A DNA stretch of 64,000 nt. Source: Sphagnum compactum (taxonomy: Eukaryota; Bryophyta; Sphagnopsida; Sphagnales). The DNA is taken from positions 2,170,001-2,234,000 of the forward strand of contig OZ234494.1 of assembly GCA_965153455.1 (NCBI GenBank). Direction: 5' to 3'. How positions within the stretch are numbered: the stretch's first letter is position 1; the number at the start of each line of letters is the position of its first letter. Shown piece after piece: positions 1 to 12,990 of the stretch. Below the pieces are notes generated by a model, which saw nothing but the letters and a program-made list of their open reading frames with translations, was not told the DNA's origin and ran no database searches. A program made the translations under genes and the position numbers.

Positions 1-3000
1 CTTCCCTCTTTGGGTAGTCCCAAGTCACATCATCATGATTCAAAACCAACAAGAATTCAAAATTCAAAACTACAATGCTCCATGAGCAGTCCCTGTCCTA
101 AATGACCCATTCATCCAAATCATGTAATCATCCTACCCCCTTAACAATTGGAAGTTTGGCCTATATCATCCATGGGATAAATGAAAGAAAATGAAAAAAG
201 TTAAGGAAGGCACTACACCATAACTACTAGTAGGACATGCATAGTAAGAATAACTTCTTTGGATGATGCCTGCAACAAAGTGGAAAGTAAATAGGAAGAA
301 GGCAGAACATCAAAAAAAAGGAGAAAAAAGAATGAATGTATGGAAATAGACCAAAAGATAGATAGAAGGTTAGTAAACATAAATAGAGTGGATGCAGCCA
401 TAGCCTTGGAGATTGTGAGAGGACTACGACATGTTTCGGCCATGAAACAAATGAACAAAATGAAGAATTGGTTAGTGGAGGAAGATGAGGCATGGGCCAG
501 GAAGTGAAAAACTTATGTGAATATGTTGGGGGAATACATTGGGGGTAGATTAAAGTGGACTTCGTGGTGGATTTTTTGCATGGCCTGCTAATGAAATATG
601 CTAATGAAAGATGCTAGATGGGTGGTAGCCATGAGGGGCAAGGAAGTTTACATCAACAAGGAGTGACGATGGAAACCATGAAGCTTCCCCACATTGTAAG
701 AAACATGTCATTCCTAGATGTCACAATTATTGTCCGTTAAAAAATTAGGCACATGGTGTCACTACTAGCAAAATTTGTCACAAGTGGGTCAACCATGCAC
801 CAAATGTTGGGACAATATTCACTTTGTGTTGTGCATTGTTGCAAGTTATTCAACTCAAGAATGATTAATCTTATTGTTCCTTTACTATGGTGTTATTTCT
901 TCAAATGGCAGAAGAGGGAGGCATCATCAATTGGGCTGGGTTGGTTATGTTGGGTTTGCAATAGGATATGTGTAAATGGCTAGAGGGAGCTTAGCCTAAG
1001 GAGTTGGAAATTGCCCAAGTCATGGATGTATTGTTGAGGTGGTGGTTTCCAATGGAGAATGAAGCATTTAGAGGGGAAGGGGACAACATCAAGGAACCAC
1101 AAACTAGCACAAGGGGGGGTTCACTCCTTCACCAAATGTTATAAGCATGAGGAGGGACATGGTACTAGAGCAACTACCATTTCCCCCCAAACACAATGAC
1201 CACATGTGGAATAGTTGACGAAAAAGAAGGCAAGGAAGGAAGGTAAAAAGGTAGCCAACTTTCAACCTAAAACTAGATGATGTTGGTTTACAAGGAAGGG
1301 CAAACGATACTTCCATCTTTTTAAGGGAAAAAGTTCTAGAAAAATGTGAACCTTACGATCCCTACATTACTACAAAATGTGGGTGTAGTTCACTAGTCCT
1401 TTTTCACTAGGCTAATGAATTCATTGCATCCCCATTAGGTCCAGTTCATTACGACTAATGAATTCACTCAAAATCTTGTGAAATCATTTGATGTACAGAG
1501 TCACCTTTAATCCAAGTGAAATCACTTGACATACAAAGACATCTTTAATCCATTGGCCAACATAAGAAACAGTAGTTCCCAACTACTTACCATCACCTTC
1601 CCCCTTTCTGAATCCTTCAATTACTTTTAGGGGGAGATGGATCTAGTTTAAATTGAGGTGGTACTTTTGGACCCCTATGATTACCTTTAAAACCAAGACA
1701 TGGAGAAAGCAACACAAGTAAGGGGGTAATGCTAGCCACTATTGCCCTTCCCTAAACAATAATGGAAGTATGATTTCCATCAAAGCCACCTATCATGCAT
1801 TTTAGACTATTTTAGAAAAGGTGGTAATGGCGAAGATGGTATTCCCAACCCCCACTATCGTCCCCCAAGGAATAGGTGGCCCTTTTAATACAAAAGGCAC
1901 CTCATCAAAGGAGACCAGGGCCTGGGTAATAGAGATGGCCAACTTGCAAGCTACCTTCAACCAAAAATGGGTAATTTTGGGCATGGTGATAGGGTAGATG
2001 GAAATTATGAGGATGGATAAGGCAATAATGGTGTAAAGTTAAAAACAAATTGAAGAATTGGCCCAGGAACTCAAGTTTCAAGTAACAATCCTAAAGGAGA
2101 ATTTCAACCAAGGACGACAATGGGAGGAAAAACATTTTATCTTCTTAAAGGAACTCAAAGTTACACAATTGTTATTTTTTTAGATTTGATGTTTTTTAGA
2201 GATGTGCAACCATCACAAATCTATGCACATATGCATTAGTGGAAAGAGATATTTGCACTTTTCAAGGTAATCTCACTTTGCAAAATCTTGATATTCTTGG
2301 CAATGGAGATATGTCATATGTATTATACTACGTAAAATGTATCACATGTATGTGCATCATAGGTAGATGGGATTGTAGGTTTCTACATTTTGTGTTCTAG
2401 GTACAAATAACATTTGAGAGGAAATTTATTTTTGTTGTTTTAGAACATTTTGTATAGTTCTTTCTTTTGTTGGGTGTGGACTAATGTTGTTTAGTTTTTG
2501 ATTTCAAAAGGAACCTTTGGTCCCAATTCAAACTTTTTTATAAAAAAAACCCTCTAGTTCAAGAGGTTCTAATTTTGAGATTGGTTTTTTGAATAATTAA
2601 AAATTTTGGTTTTTGTCATTTTCACAAAGAATTTAAAGCTAATCCAATTTAAGACCAAGTCTAATTTCATTTCCATTTCAACCAAATACATTTTTTTGGG
2701 TGTAATATTAGTTTGGTTGTACATAATTAATTATGTAAAATCAATTAAATGTAATAAACTTAAAATGTAGGGCCAAACATATACCTTATAAAGTTGTACT
2801 TATCTACCTAGAAAACGTAAACTTGTTTAAAATGAAGTAGCACCCCCGATTAAGGTTCTAATTCAATTTTGAAAAAAAACCAATTGCCCAATTAAGTTCC
2901 AATGGTAGATCCAACAAAATTAGAAACCCTAGAACTTGACCTATAACATGGACCTAAACTTGTTTAAATCTTAGAACCTAACAACATTGGTTTGGATCAT

Positions 3001-3239
3001 CATTGAAGTCATGAGATGTAAAAATAAGTTAGATTGTTTGTGGGGCCATTGTTGGTTCTTGTGGGAATATGTTTAGATCTTTCACATAATTTATAGTTTT
3101 GTATTAATGTTTCCACCAATGACATTTGGTTTTATGAAATTGGTGAGAAATGGTTGGCTTGCAAATAAGTCTTACAAATGACATTTAGTTTTATTGAAAC
3201 TACTGAGATATGGTTGGTTTGCAAAATAAGTCTTACATT
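1..3239. other. AT-rich intergenic DNA, no gene recognised
   Basis: No gene, RNA or intact element is recognised here. One stretch on the plus strand, about 1815-2185, reads as two open blocks broken by stops; the second (about 2044-2185) is rich in K, E, Q and L like a coiled coil and could be the remains of a retroelement gag or a decayed gene. I found no family motif in it. Confidence 0.5.
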
Positions 3240-4130
3240 GTGGCCACTTATGTTCAAGTGTGTCGCAACCCTACTTTGAAGAGAGTGTGAGGATGAGACT
3301 CACACTCCTGAAATGGGGACTTGGGAGTCCTCTTGGACTCTTGAAACTTCAGAGTTCGATTGCAGGGGTCAAAACACCTTGCATTGAAGAGTTCTTTATA
3401 TCATTGGAAAGCTATTGAAGTGTAAATGTCGAAAATGGGCTCGCATGAGTCATTTGGACATCTGTAGCACAAGTTATGACCAAAAGAAAGGCCGGGAGTC
3501 AAACTGGCAATTTGACTCCTGACCACTAAAAGTTGGGAATCGACCCGACCCCGGTGCGTGCAGGTGAAGTGCGACACACGTTGAAAAGCTCTCAACGAGA
3601 GCTACAACTTTGCTTCAGACCTCGTCCCAATCGGAGGTCTGAGTAAAGAGCTATAGCCTCACAAAGTTGTGGGAGTCCAAACCGGGACAGTTTTGGGACT
3701 CCTCCTTGGGAGTCCCGGGACAAAAAGCCATTCGGATGTAGGCTCTGCGGAGAGACGCAGAGAATACTATATGGGGGAAGGTGGCAGCTTCCCCCGAGTT
3801 CGGGCCGTGGTGAGTCTTGTGAGTCCAGAGTTGCCCGTGGCTTGTCCTATCACTAAAGGTGATCCAGAAAGTGATCTAACCAACTTGTTGGTTGGTTTGA
3901 TGCAGATTCGAGTGAGTAATTAAAGCTTGTCACTCTTCCTAATCCCATCTCGGAGCCTCAGCATGCCCCTCTACCCCTTTTAGTGCTGAGAGCTGGGAGC
4001 GTGCCCCGAGTTCTTCACAATTCCGCTGTTTAAGTAACTTGGACCCATCTTGGGTCTAACTAGAAACTTGGGAGCGCGTCAAAGTGTCACATTTGCAAGT
4101 TCCAATCTTCACTTGCAACAAAGGATTCCT
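3240..4130. repeat. Possible old solo LTR or other non-coding repeat
   Basis: This block of about 0.9 kb is clearly richer in G and C than its flanks and has no long open frame. It carries repeated short phrases such as gggagtcc and 'gagctacaactttg', and the string 'tcattggaaagct', a style I associate with plant LTRs. It could run from TGTGTCGC near 3258 to GTGTCACA near 4110, but no target duplication is visible at those points. A solo LTR is an inference; an unrelated repeat is equally possible. Confidence 0.25.
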
Positions 4131-6474
4131 TTCCACATGGGCCTAATTTGGGCATAGTTTAAGCTTTCTATACTAAATGGTGTTGTAAAAGCACCTCAAA
4201 AGCACATTAATCCTAAGGTTACATGATTAGTTTTTGGCATCTAAGACTTCTTGCAACTAGTTGGATCCACATTATGTTACAAGGAATAATGTGACATGGG
4301 TTGCTTTCATGCAGAATCACGGTGTTTCTATTAGGTATATTACACAACATCGATACTCCATACATCAACCACTTGAAGCTACCTTTCGGGGAGGTAAAGA
4401 CACTTCCAATGCAAATTTGTTGCCTTGCTCTTGCATCCTCTAGAAGATGCTTCAACATTTTAGGAATTTTAACTAACTTGACTTGGGCGATTCACACAAA
4501 ATTTATATGAGTGCTATTTGTCATGTTCGATGTGCTAAATTTGTTGGTGGGTTCTTTTGCAACACCATGGATTTGTTTTTTGCACCTTGGAAAATAACAT
4601 AATTTCTTTGTTTGCTAATACACATTTGTGAATCCAATAAGCAAATGCCACATTACATTGCAAAATTGGACATGTGGTTGTGTGTACTAATATTCCTTGT
4701 CATTCACATATAGTCTTAATTACCATGTGTCCATGAATCAATTTGTGGGTGATTCACAAAGTATGCAAATAAATTGTACTTGTTGGCCACCATTGCTTGT
4801 TACACATAGCACAAGTCAACAACACAAGTATGATTCATACGAACTTATTTTGTGTTTTAAAGAGGTGGCTTGAGTCACAATTGGTTTCTATGTGGAGAAT
4901 GGCATAGTTTGACACTTATTCCTCTTACTATTCAATAGCCACAAAAGCTACTATGTTTGTGCTTTTGTTGTCATCTCTTCTACCATACCTTGTGTTTAGT
5001 AGCCCCTAGTACTTAAGGGTGAAAAAAAACCCAGCCACTTGAACCTAAGACTAAAACCCATGGCTAGGGATTAATCAAAGGTTATATAGTATCAATTTAA
5101 AAATTATATAATTAAATATAATTCATACTAGAGCTAAATAATTTCTACATAGCCAATTGGAATCACCATCCAAAAACAAAATTTATGCCACCTTGGCATA
5201 CCACCAAAAGCACATTTTAGCCATTCACCCTACCTGGAGAATTTGAATAACAAAAACCTTGATCATAACTAACTAGATATATCCTTCCTATCCAATAAGG
5301 GTAATCATTAATTTAAGCATTAAGCATTTTGTTACCATTTGTTAGGTCATGAAAAACCTCTCCACATTGATATTTCTTTAAGACCCCTATGACTGGCATC
5401 CAATATGAACCCCTTTCACTGGCATATGGTAAAACCCTTCCTTGGTATTGAAGAGGTTTTAAGAAATCTCCTTCCCCAACTGACCTTTTCTTTGCAAATG
5501 GTTGTGCACAAAAACCAATACAAACCAACTTTACGTTCAATCTTGTGCCTGGCCTCAGATTGTCACCAGTAATTCTATGTGAATTTTCATGTGGTGCTCA
5601 TGCAAATTCTAACACACCAGAGGAGCAACTTCTATTTAGTAGAATCTATTTGTCAATTGTCATCCATGTGTACACAAGGATCATCTCACTCACACTTGTT
5701 TTCTTTTTACAATTAAGACATCAGCAAGATGTATCACAAGCCTTAGAACTTCAGTGCTCATTGCAACAACAAAATGGACACACCAACCATGAAAACGAAA
5801 CTAAAGTTACATAGTGATCCAAGGTTGATCAACAATGACAAAAGTGCTAACCCTTCTGCATAGGAACCTGGTTAATCACTTGTGCACTGTTTCGTTGGCA
5901 CAGAAACCAAACACTGTGATTTTCTTACCAACAAACTTTTGGCCAAGCCATTTGTGCTATCTAGTTGAACTCCTGCCATCAACTTAGTGATGTCCATAGT
6001 TATGCCCTTCAACACAAAAGGTTACAGAGAGGTGATTTGTTGAAGGCATATATCTCATTACATCACCAGAAGGTGAAAATGCAACAAAGGGCATCCATCT
6101 TAATCAGGGGTTACTTGAATTTTAAAAGACTGGTGGGGACAACAACAGGGATTGCAAGGGCAAAATGAAAGTGAAAGTGCAATAACCCCAACTAACGGAC
6201 CTCTGCAAATCACGTTGGACATATGCAAGAACCTGAAGTAATTGTAAATACTTACTGGACATAGACTCCCAAAGTTCAAAAAAACTGCAAAGAATGGAGT
6301 ACAAGTTATAACTTGGCATGTCACTCACATGCTCGTCATGATATATATATATATATATATATGCTATGTACAATCATGCCAGACAGTAATGATGCAGTTA
6401 TTAGGTCAAATTGTCTTTACCACAAGAGATGTGCCTCTAAACCAGTCCAGACTGTCCTAATGAGGTTCCAGACA
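4131..6474. other. Intergenic DNA downstream of the BPA1-like gene
   Basis: No recognised gene. A minus-strand open stretch of 75 codons (5313-5540) has no family motif. A (TA)n microsatellite lies at about 6341-6362. The part next to 6475 probably contains the 3' UTR of the BPA1-like gene, but no clear polyadenylation signal was pinned down. Confidence 0.4.
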
Positions 6475-9257
6475 TCAAAGAAATGAGTCATATGCTGGTG
6501 GGGGTTTTGAAATTGGTGGATAGGTAGATGTAAGGGGAGCATACTGGTCATAGCCAAGGTTAGGGTATCTTGCATCAACTGCATGTTCTGATGTAGGATG
6601 TGTAGCTGGAGGGTCGTTACTGCCACCAAAAGTGGACTGGTATTCGTTATCTGCAAATCCTGCAGTCTGCCCTCTCCTGCCCTCCTGCTTGTCCAACATG
6701 GCTGCCTTCTCCTTTGTTTTCTGGCTCACATCTGCAGCAGCCTTTGAAACCCTGGCAAAAGCCCCTGTAACCCAAGTTGCACTTGTTAAGACATACCTAT
6801 TTTTCATGAGAACAGATCCTGCTGTATTCACTTTCTGCTCAGCTGCAGCAAATGCCGATCGTGTCTTTTCAGAAACTGAGAACTTCTGGTCCACTGACTT
6901 CAGCTGTTGATTCACAGCTTGAGTACCTGCACTCAACTTCTCAGTAATACCCGTCTTTCTATCGAAGTTGGATACTGTGGCTGTTGCACTTGCTGTCAAC
7001 TGGTGCTTCTCATCAAATGCTCTTGCCTTACCCATCACATCCTTCCCCAAAATAAAACCTCTTGCCAGCATGGTTGCAATCACATCCTGTGCACTATTTT
7101 GACTGTGCCCAGAGCTCAAACCTGTGTGCTCAGACTGCACCAAATTCCAGACGATATCAAAAGTAAGTGTTTAACATTAACCAATTTAACTGACACAAGA
7201 AGAAACCTCTGCAAAAAGCCTCCAGTTGACAAATTGCAACACAATGGCAAGATGAACCATCATCAAAGAGGCGCCACATGAAATTGCAGAAATATATGCA
7301 ACTGAGGACCAAAGCATTGAGCCTTGATATCCTGAAGTTGAATGTTGAACATTCATAAAATATGGCACTACTATCTTACCTATTTTCATCAGTCTGTCTT
7401 TCAGCAATGAAACTTAGACACACCCTAGGCAAATGATGGATTAGGGATTCCTTCCCACACATTCATGGTTAGGGCTGTGATGCCACACATCATAGTCCTT
7501 TCCACTTCAATTTCAATTCTCTTCACAGGAACTTAGTGGAACTCTGACATTGAAATTTCTGCTCAAAACTTCTTGAGTTATGGTTTGAGAAGAACAGAAG
7601 ATACATATAGGAAGGTAATCCTGGAATTGTAACATTCACATCTCCTTTTCCTGTCTACTTCCCTTCCCAAGACCATCAAATCTATTACTGCACTGCTGCA
7701 TAATTGCTTAACTGTGTAAAGAGTGATGTAAAGTTAAGGAGCAAACCCTGGACTCTGTATACTTGATCTCTGATGGCATAGAAGTAGTTGTGCTGGCAGT
7801 TTGCAATTCATCTTCCAGTGGAAATATATTCACTGCTTGATCCACAATTACTGCACCCTGAAAATTAAGTTCAAAATTGATCAGGCAGACTCAATCATTC
7901 TGTGCTAAGAATGTGAAAATGTTGTAAGCAAATGTATAATAGGTTAACAAATACTTATAGGGTTATAAAACTACTGGCAGATTGTGTCACAATGTTGTCT
8001 AAATCAAAGCTGCCATGTCTGTGGACTGACCTATTGTGAAAGCTTTTGAATACAGCTGAGGTGGTATGCATATTAGAAAATTCCTCTTGGCAAGGTGATA
8101 CAAACTCACCGAGAGAAGAAGAGCAGTATCTAGAGCCTGGGCCTCCTTGAAGGTTACATATGCAACCTGTGAACCCCCTCCATCTCTGGAGAGCTTACCA
8201 CACACTGATCAGTAGATGGGGTACCCAGATTACAATCTTTAGAGGCAACAGCTGCATACAGATTGCCTGTAAGAGATAACTGTAAATTGTTTTTGGAGAA
8301 ATGAAAAACTGACCTTTCAAGCTCAATATTCTGGATCTCACCAGAGAAGGAGAAAAAATCCATTATGTCATGTTGTGTGGCTTTCGGTGAGACATTGGTG
8401 ACTTTAACAGTCTGTATTTCAGGTCAACACAACCTAAATCATCAGTTGCTGAACAAAACTGAGCTTCAAAATTTGTAAGGTTATTCCTCCTACGAAAACT
8501 GTACTGAAAATTCTCCTTGACCTCAAAAACATCATAAGAGCATAATGAGAAGCCCACCATTGTGTATCACAAGAACAATAAAGGCAAAACCAGGACCTTG
8601 TAGTCAAATAAACCCTAAGTTTCTTGACAAACTCAACATCGGCATCAAAAAGGGCAAGGTGAGAAATAAGGTTAGGGACATCCCATGAACTGAGAGATCA
8701 GAATACGGTCTATCCATGGCAAAGCATGAGGAGACATGTGACAGGATAAAAGACAATGCACATGATGTCCAATCGGTACAGTAGACGCTAACAGATATTC
8801 TCCGCAGAATCCAAAAGTGCTGTAAAAACCTAAAATAGGTACATCGGCAAGGCCATTCCTAGAACGAAAGAGAGCACAGGATGCAAACTCTCCAGTACAA
8901 GACCCGATGGCTTTGGACAACGGCTTCAGAAAAAAATAAGCGAGTCAATCGTGGAGATAGACACACATATACACACAGAAATACCGCCAGAAGAATGTCC
9001 AAAACGGGTTAACCGCTCACAGAACGTAGCCAACACTTCCGTTACAGCATGTGCAAAAACATAGGACCGATCATAAAGGGCAAGAAAACACACAGAGACA
9101 AAACTGTAGGAACAAAAAAAAATTTCAAAAAGACTTGCGAACAAACAAACCTCGTTGTCTACAAGACTTACTGATACTAAAAACTGAGATCTGTGAAAGA
9201 AAAATTTAGATGAAGCTCGGAAAGAATACGAGACAAAGGAGGGCTTCATACCGCCAT
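6475..9257 (-). CDS. BPA1-like RRM protein (binding partner of ACD11 family)
   Basis: Five exons join without a break: 9252-9257, 8314-8411, 8110-8185, 7747-7857 and 6475-7134, giving 316 residues. All introns follow GT-AG and phases match. The first exon holds only ATG GCG. Residues 3 to about 70 form an RNA-recognition motif, with TVKVTNVSP as the first strand, DFFSFSGEI as the first helix region and QVAYVTF as RNP1-like; an LLLSGAVIVDQAV stretch ends it. The rest is the conserved family region (MLARGFILGKD, SEKTRSAFAAAEQKV, NRYVLTSATWVTGAF). In Arabidopsis, BPA1 and relatives bind the lipid-transfer cell-death regulator ACD11; the same role here is inference. The C-terminal tail is rich in P and Y and ends PPPAYDSFL, a PPxY motif. 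The gene is complete and intact. Confidence 0.88.
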
Positions 9258-9437
9258 GAGAACGCTGGCTCCACGTTGATTAGGAAGTCGAGAAACACAG
9301 GGAAACGCAGGCTCCCGAAGACGATTTTTGTTGCCGGAACGCTCCACACACAGAGAGGGAGAAGGAAGGAAGAAAGAACGTAAATGTGACGGGCATTTTG
9401 AAAAATGAAATGCTGTTTTTTTTTTTCCCAATCGCCC

Positions 9438-9458
9438 GATTTTTATATATAAGTTCCA
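9438..9458 (-). promoter_or_regulatory. TATA-box candidate for the BPA1-like gene
   Basis: On the minus strand the sequence reads 'cttatatataaaaatcggg', a good plant TATA element, about 190 bp upstream of the inferred ATG at 9257. The position fits a core promoter with a 5' UTR of roughly 150 bases. Placement rests on sequence alone. Confidence 0.5.
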
Positions 9459-11767
9459 GTAGGTAGCCAAGAATATAGAATGATTTTTTTGGTTCCTATT
9501 TCCATAGAATCTAGTATGTTGGCTAAATTATTTTCTGAACGATCGCCACTTTGGCATCATCACAAAATCCTTAAAAGAAACCCTGCCCTACACTTAAAGC
9601 TTATGAGGATCACAAGGCCACAGGAAGGGGACGATTCTTACACCTACTCCTAAAGAGTGGGAGAGATTTGATACCTGAAAGGTAAGCATAATGTTTCCCT
9701 ACCACTCTTGAGGAATAGGCCCTAAGATCTCTCTCCTCTTGCATAGGAGGATGGGATATTCATGTGTAAACTAAGGCCATAGGTGGCCTAGGGTGAGAGC
9801 ATTTTGGAAATGAGGGCCTTAGGACCAGTAACCCAGCTGGTGATCGAACACTTAAGCACTCAGGGCAGGCCGGATCCAAGGGGAGGGCTCAGTTGTTTCT
9901 GGTGTCCAACAAAACTTGAACCTTTTCTATTCTGACACATTGAAAATGATCGAAAATGGAATAGAGTTGAAAAAGTTATTGCCTCTCAAACTAGAGAAGG
10001 TTGAATTTTTTTTAAAAACACCCATTGAACGTTACAAAAGCCAGTTCTCAAACACCCATTTTTTTTTTTTGTGTACGTTATTCTGTTGTTATTAGAGTTC
10101 AAAGATGATTTGTAAAACTTTAGGTAACACTCCTATAGCACTTTAAATTGTTTAAAATGAATAAAAAATAATATTATAAGATTTGAAAATAGGAAGGGTC
10201 CAAAGAAAGAAAAAAACAAAAAACTGCGTTTTGTAAGTTGAAAACCATTTTTTTTTTCTTTTTTCTTTTTCATTTCTCCTTTTTCTTTGCACTTCAAAGA
10301 TGATTTCTAGAGCTTGAGGTAGCACTCTTCGTAACATTTTAAATCACTCAAAATGAAACACATATGATAAAAATATAAATAAGGGTTTGGCACAAAATAA
10401 AAAGAATGGTGATGACTTCACCCCTGACAACTCTCTAGACTAGAATCCTAGTATGCCCAGCTTCTACAAGCTGTAGCATATCTTGTGAACTGGACCAGAA
10501 GTCCATAGTTTACTTGGGAGAAGATTTTTACAAGATTGGAATACCAAGAAAAGAGTACATTATAAGTGGGACACCAAACTGCCTGAGTGTAATATTTTTC
10601 AGCCAGATATGGAGGGCTGATGACACCCATCAAGAACTGGGAACTAAGGATTGTAATGAACCCCCCACATCACTGCATAAATGCTCCAGTTTTTTCTTTC
10701 TTCTTTACTTTCTTACATGTAGCATCAGAGCAGAACTGAAATTCTATTTCCACATGATACCACTGCCACAAATCTCAGCACAACACCAACAAGGTAGTTT
10801 GGGAGTGCCATGGATCAAAATGACAGATGAGTTCTCATCATTCCATGGATCAAACTCATCATGTTCCATCATTCACTTCCTTGGATCAAACTGTCAACTA
10901 TGTCTGGAATAGGAATTGAATGTAAGTAGGGCTTTCTTACTAGGACTGAATATGAGTTAGCTTTTCAGACCTGTATGTGGCACACCTTCATCATGATCTG
11001 AAACACCACTAAGCTGTCTCACATGATAGTCCACTTGATCAATTCCTATGTTCACTTGATTGTTGGAGCTGATTTCCTTGTGCCAGCCTGCTTACAGTTG
11101 ACACCTTCTGAGAAGCGAATGCCAGTCAAATTAGTAACCCTTGCTCATGGCTATGCAAAGGTCATACATTCTGCCATGAAAATAGTTCTACAAAGATACC
11201 CCCAGCACATTGCATCACAATTGACCCCCAGTGACAAACTTCATTCAAGCTTGATAGAGTTTGACAGTGTCTCAAATATTGTAAGCTGCAACCTCTGTCC
11301 TTTTCACTAGTCCTATTCTCCAAAAAGTTAGTTCTGATCCCTTGAAACCCCTCAATATGCCTGCCAAATCTGCAAGAGATCAAACTGTCTTCAGGTCATG
11401 ATTTGTGCCTCTGGCTGGGAACTCAACAGCCATTATCACAAGTAATCACCATCTGCACAAGTTGAACCATCAATTGAACTGATTGGATGCTGAAAAGGCA
11501 TGGTTTATTAGGTGCCAGTGTGGTGTTGCTACTCCATCAGTACTTGCCATGGCCAAATGTTTAGCTTTCTGTACCCAGCCATGGCTGCAGAAAGCTAGCA
11601 TGGCAAGCTACAAACTGACTATTTTTGTGACACTGCACTGTAATGCCTACAAGAACATGAAATCTTCTACCCTGGCATTATGAAGTGCACAAAGACATCT
11701 GAGTTTGCTTTGAGTCCGAAAATGTCTGGTACAAGTCATCCACTTTGCTAGGAGAATGTCATGAGCA
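9459..11767. other. Intergenic DNA, no gene recognised
   Basis: No coding region could be supported. Open stretches around 10448-10912 exist on both strands but show no family motif. About 9560-9910 carries GC-richer sequence with tRNA-promoter-like strings on the minus strand (gtgttcgatcacc resembles a B box), which could be a decayed SINE; the evidence is weak. The part adjoining 11768 may be the 3' flank of the kinase fragment. Confidence 0.35.
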
Positions 11768-12990
11768 CTATGTTGGAACTTGGGATGGATCCACTGTTCC
11801 TCCTGTAGTTTCATGAGCTGATGCAGAGTTTGAATCTGGCATGTTGGACAGGGCATCAAAGAAATGTGTGCCACTGACTCTTGTGCTACCATTTGTTTCA
11901 ATTTCAATGGCCCTCTCCAAACCCTCCACCACTTGCTGCATAGTTGGCCTAGCTGCTTCAGAATCTTCAATGCTCCTGAGTGCTATTTCTGCTACCTTCC
12001 ATATGCTCTCAATATTGTTGAAATTGTTTTCCAATGCTTTGTCAATTAGGCCATCAATCCTCCCATGTTGTTGCATATGTAACTTTGCCTGAAAATTGCA
12101 TACTGGTTGGCATTGAAATGGAGCTCTTTATCCAAGTTTCAGAAAGTTGACAAAGTTGATTGAAAAAACTTTGAGGTTGTCTAGTTTCTATGGAAAAAGT
12201 AAGGAAACTTGAGAATAGTGTGGGTTGATTTGTTTGAAAATTTACTCTAGAACTTGTTGACAACAACAGGAGTGATTGTAACCAACAACCAAATCCTTGA
12301 ATTTTGTTGAGGCGACGAAAATCTTGGCCTGAAATTTTGTGACAAATCTTGTTGATTTCTAGATCATGACCACATGTTTACTGAAATCAATTTTTTTCAA
12401 TCTTCACAAGTAAGCTTGAAAGGAATTGGAGTTTTTAGAGAAATCGAAGTTGTTTTTAGAGTTGTTACTCACCTTTTCTCGAATGTGCACATAATCTTTA
12501 CTGAGATATGAACAACCACATATCAATTCCAGCAAAACAATCCCGAAGCTATAGACATCACTCTTTTTTGTTAATTGGCCTGTGCTGACAAAACTGAACA
12601 ATAACAAGATCAAAATTAGCCTAATTTTTGTAATATGAAGAAATTTCCAAGGCAAAAGACTGTAAATGAAGAAAATTGTTGGACATGACACAAGATGAAT
12701 GTAATAAGTGTTGCACAGCATGACAATGTGAGTAAATTTTGTTTTGACAGATACTGTAATCCTCCTAAAATGGTTCTCAATTGCATCTCATAAGATAAAG
12801 TTGACTCACAAACTTGTAGATTTAAAGTAAACCTCGAATTGAAAGAGGATGTAAATCTTGTTTGGAAACATACATTGGGTCGATATAACCGTAAGTGCCC
12901 TTGACGCGTGTGAAAACATGGGAGGCATCTGGTTCCAGTATCAACTTCGACACACCAAAATCAGCTTTTGGGTTTGCAACAAAATTTTGT
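11768..12990 (-). pseudogene. C-lobe fragment of a malectin/LRR-I type receptor-like kinase
   Basis: Three exons are visible on the minus strand: an open block from about 12990 to 12874, then 12473-12593, then 11768-12088 ending in a stop. They give kinase subdomains VII-XI in order: KADFGVSK (DFG at 12954-12962), GTYGYIDP, LTKKSDVYSFGIVLLELICG, and a tail with WKVAEIALRS and RPTMQQVVEGLE. This matches the LRR-I/malectin receptor kinases. The glycine loop, catalytic lysine, helix C and HRD loop are missing: upstream of the DFG exon there is a TGA in frame and no kinase sequence. Splicing the best GT-AG sites gives DPIF where the family has DPEY, so the APE-type glutamate is lost. A truncated, probably inactive gene; splice sites are otherwise clean, so the truncation may be fairly recent. 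Confidence 0.78.

Noticed and set aside
9820-9880. Possible SINE with B-box-like string
   Set aside because: No matching A box, tail or target duplication could be found.
10448-10912. Apparent retroelement-like reading frame
   Set aside because: Weak resemblance on the plus strand with several stops; no catalytic motif could be placed.
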